From: Costus lasius
Taxonomy: Eukaryota; Streptophyta; Magnoliopsida; Zingiberales; Costaceae
Direction: 5' to 3'
Assembly (NCBI GenBank): GCA_027563935.2
Contig: CM050454.1
Coordinates: 1,162,501-1,226,500 of the forward strand
Length of the DNA: 64,000 bases
The notes below the pieces were generated by a model. That model was not told the DNA's origin and searched no databases. It was given only the letters and a program-made list of their open reading frames with translations. The position numbers were made by a program, and so were the translations under genes. Every line of letters starts with the position of its first letter. Position 1 is the first letter of the stretch. Below, piece after piece: positions 61,101 through 64,000 of the stretch.

Positions 61101-62720
61101 CATCAAGTTGAGGGAAGGGTTCCTTCTGCAAATTCAGGCGAGCAACAAGAAACGTTTCAGCCTTTCAGGCCTCACTGTCTCGGCGATGGAGCCCGTCAAG
61201 GGCCCTGATCTTCCCTATCCTCACCATGGCGGCCGTGAAGTCTGCAAAGAAGGGCAGCTTCATTCATGCTGAATCGCTCAACGATGTGCTCCATCGGGCC
61301 GCCGGAATTCAAGAGAACCTGATAGGAGTGCATCAGGCCCTTCTACTTGGAGAGGTTCTTCAGGCACACTTTGTCAAAGAACAAGACAGGCACTGTGAGA
61401 TCGAGCAGCGGCACCGCTGACCACGGGCACCAGTGCGGCCATATCTTGGTGAAGCTCGTGTGTCACGCTCCAGTTGGATCGACCTAAAATCAGCGCTTAT
61501 CCGCTGTCTCAGGGTCGTCCAGCGGAACACCGAAACACAACTATCTAGGGTTTCCGACCCAAAATTGAAAACCCTAACTCCCCGAACAATATTTATTCTC
61601 AAATTACAAGGTCACTCAAAACCCTAATCCTAATTTAGAGAAAGCCGAAAGGGATCAAAAACCCTAAATTCCAATTACCTCGATCGGATTTTGACCACCG
61701 TCAAAATCACGCCGAAATATGCCTGGCTGACGTCACGCCGACGTCAGCACCAAATCGAATTTGCCGATTTGGATTTCGCTCGCTGATGACGTCACGCCAA
61801 CGTCACGCTTGAAATCGAAATTGGATTTCTCACTCGAATTCTTCCGTTGATTGCCACTCCTCGCTGACTTGCCTCGTTTCAAACGCCAACGCGTTCGAAC
61901 GCCGCCCGACCTTCGCCTTCGTCTCCGTGCCTAGGACGAGTGCCGCATGCACTCGTTCGTCGGCGATCGTCGCCGAAGGGCAGAGTGTGCCGGTAGGGAG
62001 GGCCACCTGCCTTCCTCTTACCACGTTGTCGGCAGCCGCACCGCCGCCAGAAACCACCGAAGCTCGTCGTCGCCGCGGAGATACTCGGAAATCAGAGGGA
62101 AAACAGGGGAATATGGAAAAGGGAGTTTTATTCCGTTGTTTGAAGCTACAGACTCCAATGGATCCGACGACCCCCGTCGCCGACCGGTATCCCTCTTCCC
62201 TCCCTCGTCGGAAACCACTGTTTCCGGCTACAATCACTCAACAGGATCTCCCGCCAGGACTCCCTAGTCGCCGAATCACTCTCAGGATCCTCACTGCCAG
62301 AAATTTCACCCAGGTGTGCGCCCTCGCTCCGATGCCAATGAAGATCGATGATCGCGCGCTCGATGATCTCTCTCTCTCCTCTCCTTCGCAGCCCCTTTTG
62401 AAGGAGGAAGCCGCCACCTCTTCTATTCTTGGCGCCGACCAGGTCTTGCACTCCAGCCGCCTGCTGCGTCCGCCTCCGAAGCATGCGGGGAAGACGACTC
62501 TGTTCCCGCGTCCAAATCGGAAAGCTCTGATTTTCTTGATATTGACCGCCCTAATTTGGGCGTTGATCGCTGCTGCCAAACTCCAATTCGGCCATCGCAG
62601 TGTTGGCTTGGGCTGTTACCTGGCCCAATGGGCTTTGGGCCGGATCGACTAAACCGGGGCCTGACATCGTGTCTAGTTGGGCAGCTCGTTGTGGAGCTCC
62701 TCCCAAGCTGTAGTTTTTGA
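61100..62720 (-). pseudogene. Unidentified gene-like remnant, split by a solo LTR
   Basis: The GC-richer pieces 61100-61460 and 62667-62720 become continuous once the solo LTR 61461-62666 and one TCGTG copy are removed. The minus strand then has coding-like stretches (DLTVPVLFFDKVCLKNLSK, GPMEHIVERFSMNEAALL, and upstream ELHNELPN), interrupted by stops. The plus strand also has a 64-codon frame (61226-61420). I do not recognise the family, and either strand could be the original; I lean to minus because its residue pattern looks more protein-like. Confidence 0.35.
61461..62666 (-). mobile_element. Solo LTR (1206 bp) of the 50.9-kb family, with TCGTG target duplication
   Basis: On the plus strand it runs TGTCACGCTCC...GGGGCCTGACA, flanked by TCGTG (61456-61460, 62667-62671). 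Read on the minus strand it starts TGTCAGGCCCCGG, contains TGGGCCAGGTAACAGCCCAA and ends GAGCGTGACA, paralleling the LTR at 50890-52179 (TGTTAGGCC..., GTGGCCCAAGCCCG, ...GGGCGTGAAA). No second LTR or interior is present. The 241-codon frame 61927-62652 lies entirely within it and is not a gene. Confidence 0.9.
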
Positions 62721-64000
62721 AAAGCGATTGATTAATTGTTTGTATTATTATATAATTTTCACAATTATCTATGTGGAATGTAGTGGCTTAGATGCTAGAG
62801 CACTCATTGCTGGGGTTCTAAAAAAAATAAACGAATTAAACTAAAATTTTTTAGTTTGATTCTTGAAAAATTTTCCTAGGCAGAGACAACCACCTAGGAA
62901 AGTTAAGTGTCATTAAATATAATCATTAATATTGCATTGTATATTATGCAGGCCAAGTGTTGTGTAGATTCATCAAATGTTACACGATTTATAAAGCAAT
63001 AGAAATTACTTAGAACAAGCCAAGCTTTAACTTTTGTAGGCTAGTTAAAAATTTAAACGTGATTTTTTATTTATAGAAGCTATAATCGAGCTAGCTATGA
63101 CTTGAGCGAATCCAAACTCTATATTCCATTGCATAATAGAACACTTTTTTTTTTCATTTTATAATAGAACTTTCAATTGAAAAAACTACTTATACTTTAG
63201 GGTAAACAAGAAACTCACAAGATTTGTCCTTCTAGTTTGAGTTCATTCGAAGTTTTTAATAGAGCTATCGAGAGAAGAAAAAACAATTAAAACAACTATA
63301 ATTTTAATAATAATAAAGTGTTGGCTGTCCAACAAGCGGAGTTTACTCCGTGCGATAGTACTTTAAGTTTGTGAAATTCGATACCTTTCCATTCAAGTAT
63401 AGCTTGTTGCTTGCCGCTTCTAGTCATGACTAAATCATGCATAGTCATGACATGTTGATATTGATTGAGTTAAGGGAGGTAGGCAGGTAGCCACGGAAGC
63501 TATCCATAAACTGTCACATGTTGACCTTCGCATGAGTCATATATTACCTATGCAACATCTAAATTTGATATATTCTTTTTTGTTTTTATTTTTCAAAACG
63601 CCTTCAAGATTGTACTCAAGACCTCAATTGATGATAATAAAATTTAGGATCTTTTCCTCATAGAGGAAAGATGGAAAGAAAAAAAAATATGAAAAATAAA
63701 AAATTAATTTATAGATTTCACGTGATCAATCCCCTCCCGGCCTCCCCACACATGAGCTCACAGCTCAGTGCAAAACAAATGACCGAGACGGTGCGAGTGG
63801 ACATGAGGGGAGTGACGAGCAATGGAGGGAAAGGTTATCATTTATTTATTTATTTATTTTAGGGGCAACACAGTGGAATTCGATGCTGGAGGGGCAATGT
63901 GAGAAGCTCGCTCCAGGGTGCGGGGAGCGGCGAGAGGAAGTTTAGTGCCGCTCACACCTGGCAAGTAGGGCAGGGAGGTGGGTGGGCGATGGATCATGGG
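62721..64000. other. AT-rich terminal region
   Basis: No gene, RNA or complete mobile element could be supported. A (TTTA)n microsatellite occupies 63842-63861. The last 130 bases become GC-rich and purine-rich and may belong to a feature outside the window. Confidence 0.4.

Noticed and set aside
61927..62652. 241-codon plus-strand frame with a C-terminal hydrophobic stretch
   Set aside because: Entirely inside a solo LTR, antisense to it. The corresponding region of the related LTR at 50.9 kb does not keep it.

Overview
This is plant nuclear DNA, most likely from a monocot. Long AT-rich introns, GT-AG splice sites, short-arm MITEs, solo LTRs and a UDP-glucose pyrophosphorylase very close to monocot orthologues all point that way. 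The order or genus cannot be fixed from the sequence alone; a Zingiberales-type monocot is a weak guess. No bacterial, organellar, tRNA, rRNA or CRISPR features were seen.

Layout: (1) 1-949 is the 3' end of a Copia-type element with a short LTR. (2) 1185-5980 (-) is a GET1/WRB-type gene, five exons visible, with its last exon outside the window or lost; its first intron holds a decayed antisense LINE. (3) 7176-15575 (+) is a complete 21-exon UDP-glucose pyrophosphorylase gene (466 aa), head-to-head with GET1; intron 12 carries a hAT-type MITE. (4) 16533-16953 is a Mutator-type foldback MITE. (5) 18173-38615 (-) is a complete 15-exon MLO gene (560 aa) stretched over 20 kb. Its 7.25-kb intron 8 contains a 2.4-kb tandem duplication with a filler junction and a later solo-LTR insertion whose empty site survives in the sister copy. 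(6) 39.5-40.4 kb holds Tourist-type MITEs. (7) 41140-48315 (-) is a complete six-exon glutamate-receptor-like channel gene (920 aa). (8) 49-56.4 kb is a repeat island: GC-rich tandem repeats, a non-autonomous LTR element (LTR, primer site, 0.5-kb interior, truncated LTR) with a 2.27-kb solo LTR nested in its 3' LTR, then a Tourist-type MITE. (9) 58729-60507 (+) is an intronless F-box/kelch gene (592 aa). (10) 61461-62666 is a solo LTR related to the 50.9-kb element, inserted in an unidentified gene-like remnant. The rest, to 64000, is AT-rich and featureless.

The genes do not form a pathway. They are five ordinary plant housekeeping or signalling genes: ER tail-anchored protein insertion, sugar-nucleotide synthesis, an MLO membrane protein, a ligand-gated channel and a ubiquitin-ligase adaptor. 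I found no convincing new biochemical system. The unusual content is the mobile-element record: several insertions could be resolved to the base with target-site duplications, one has its matching empty site, and one tandem duplication has a templated-looking junction. All exon models were built by eye from reading frame, splice sites and family similarity; no alignment or expression data were used.
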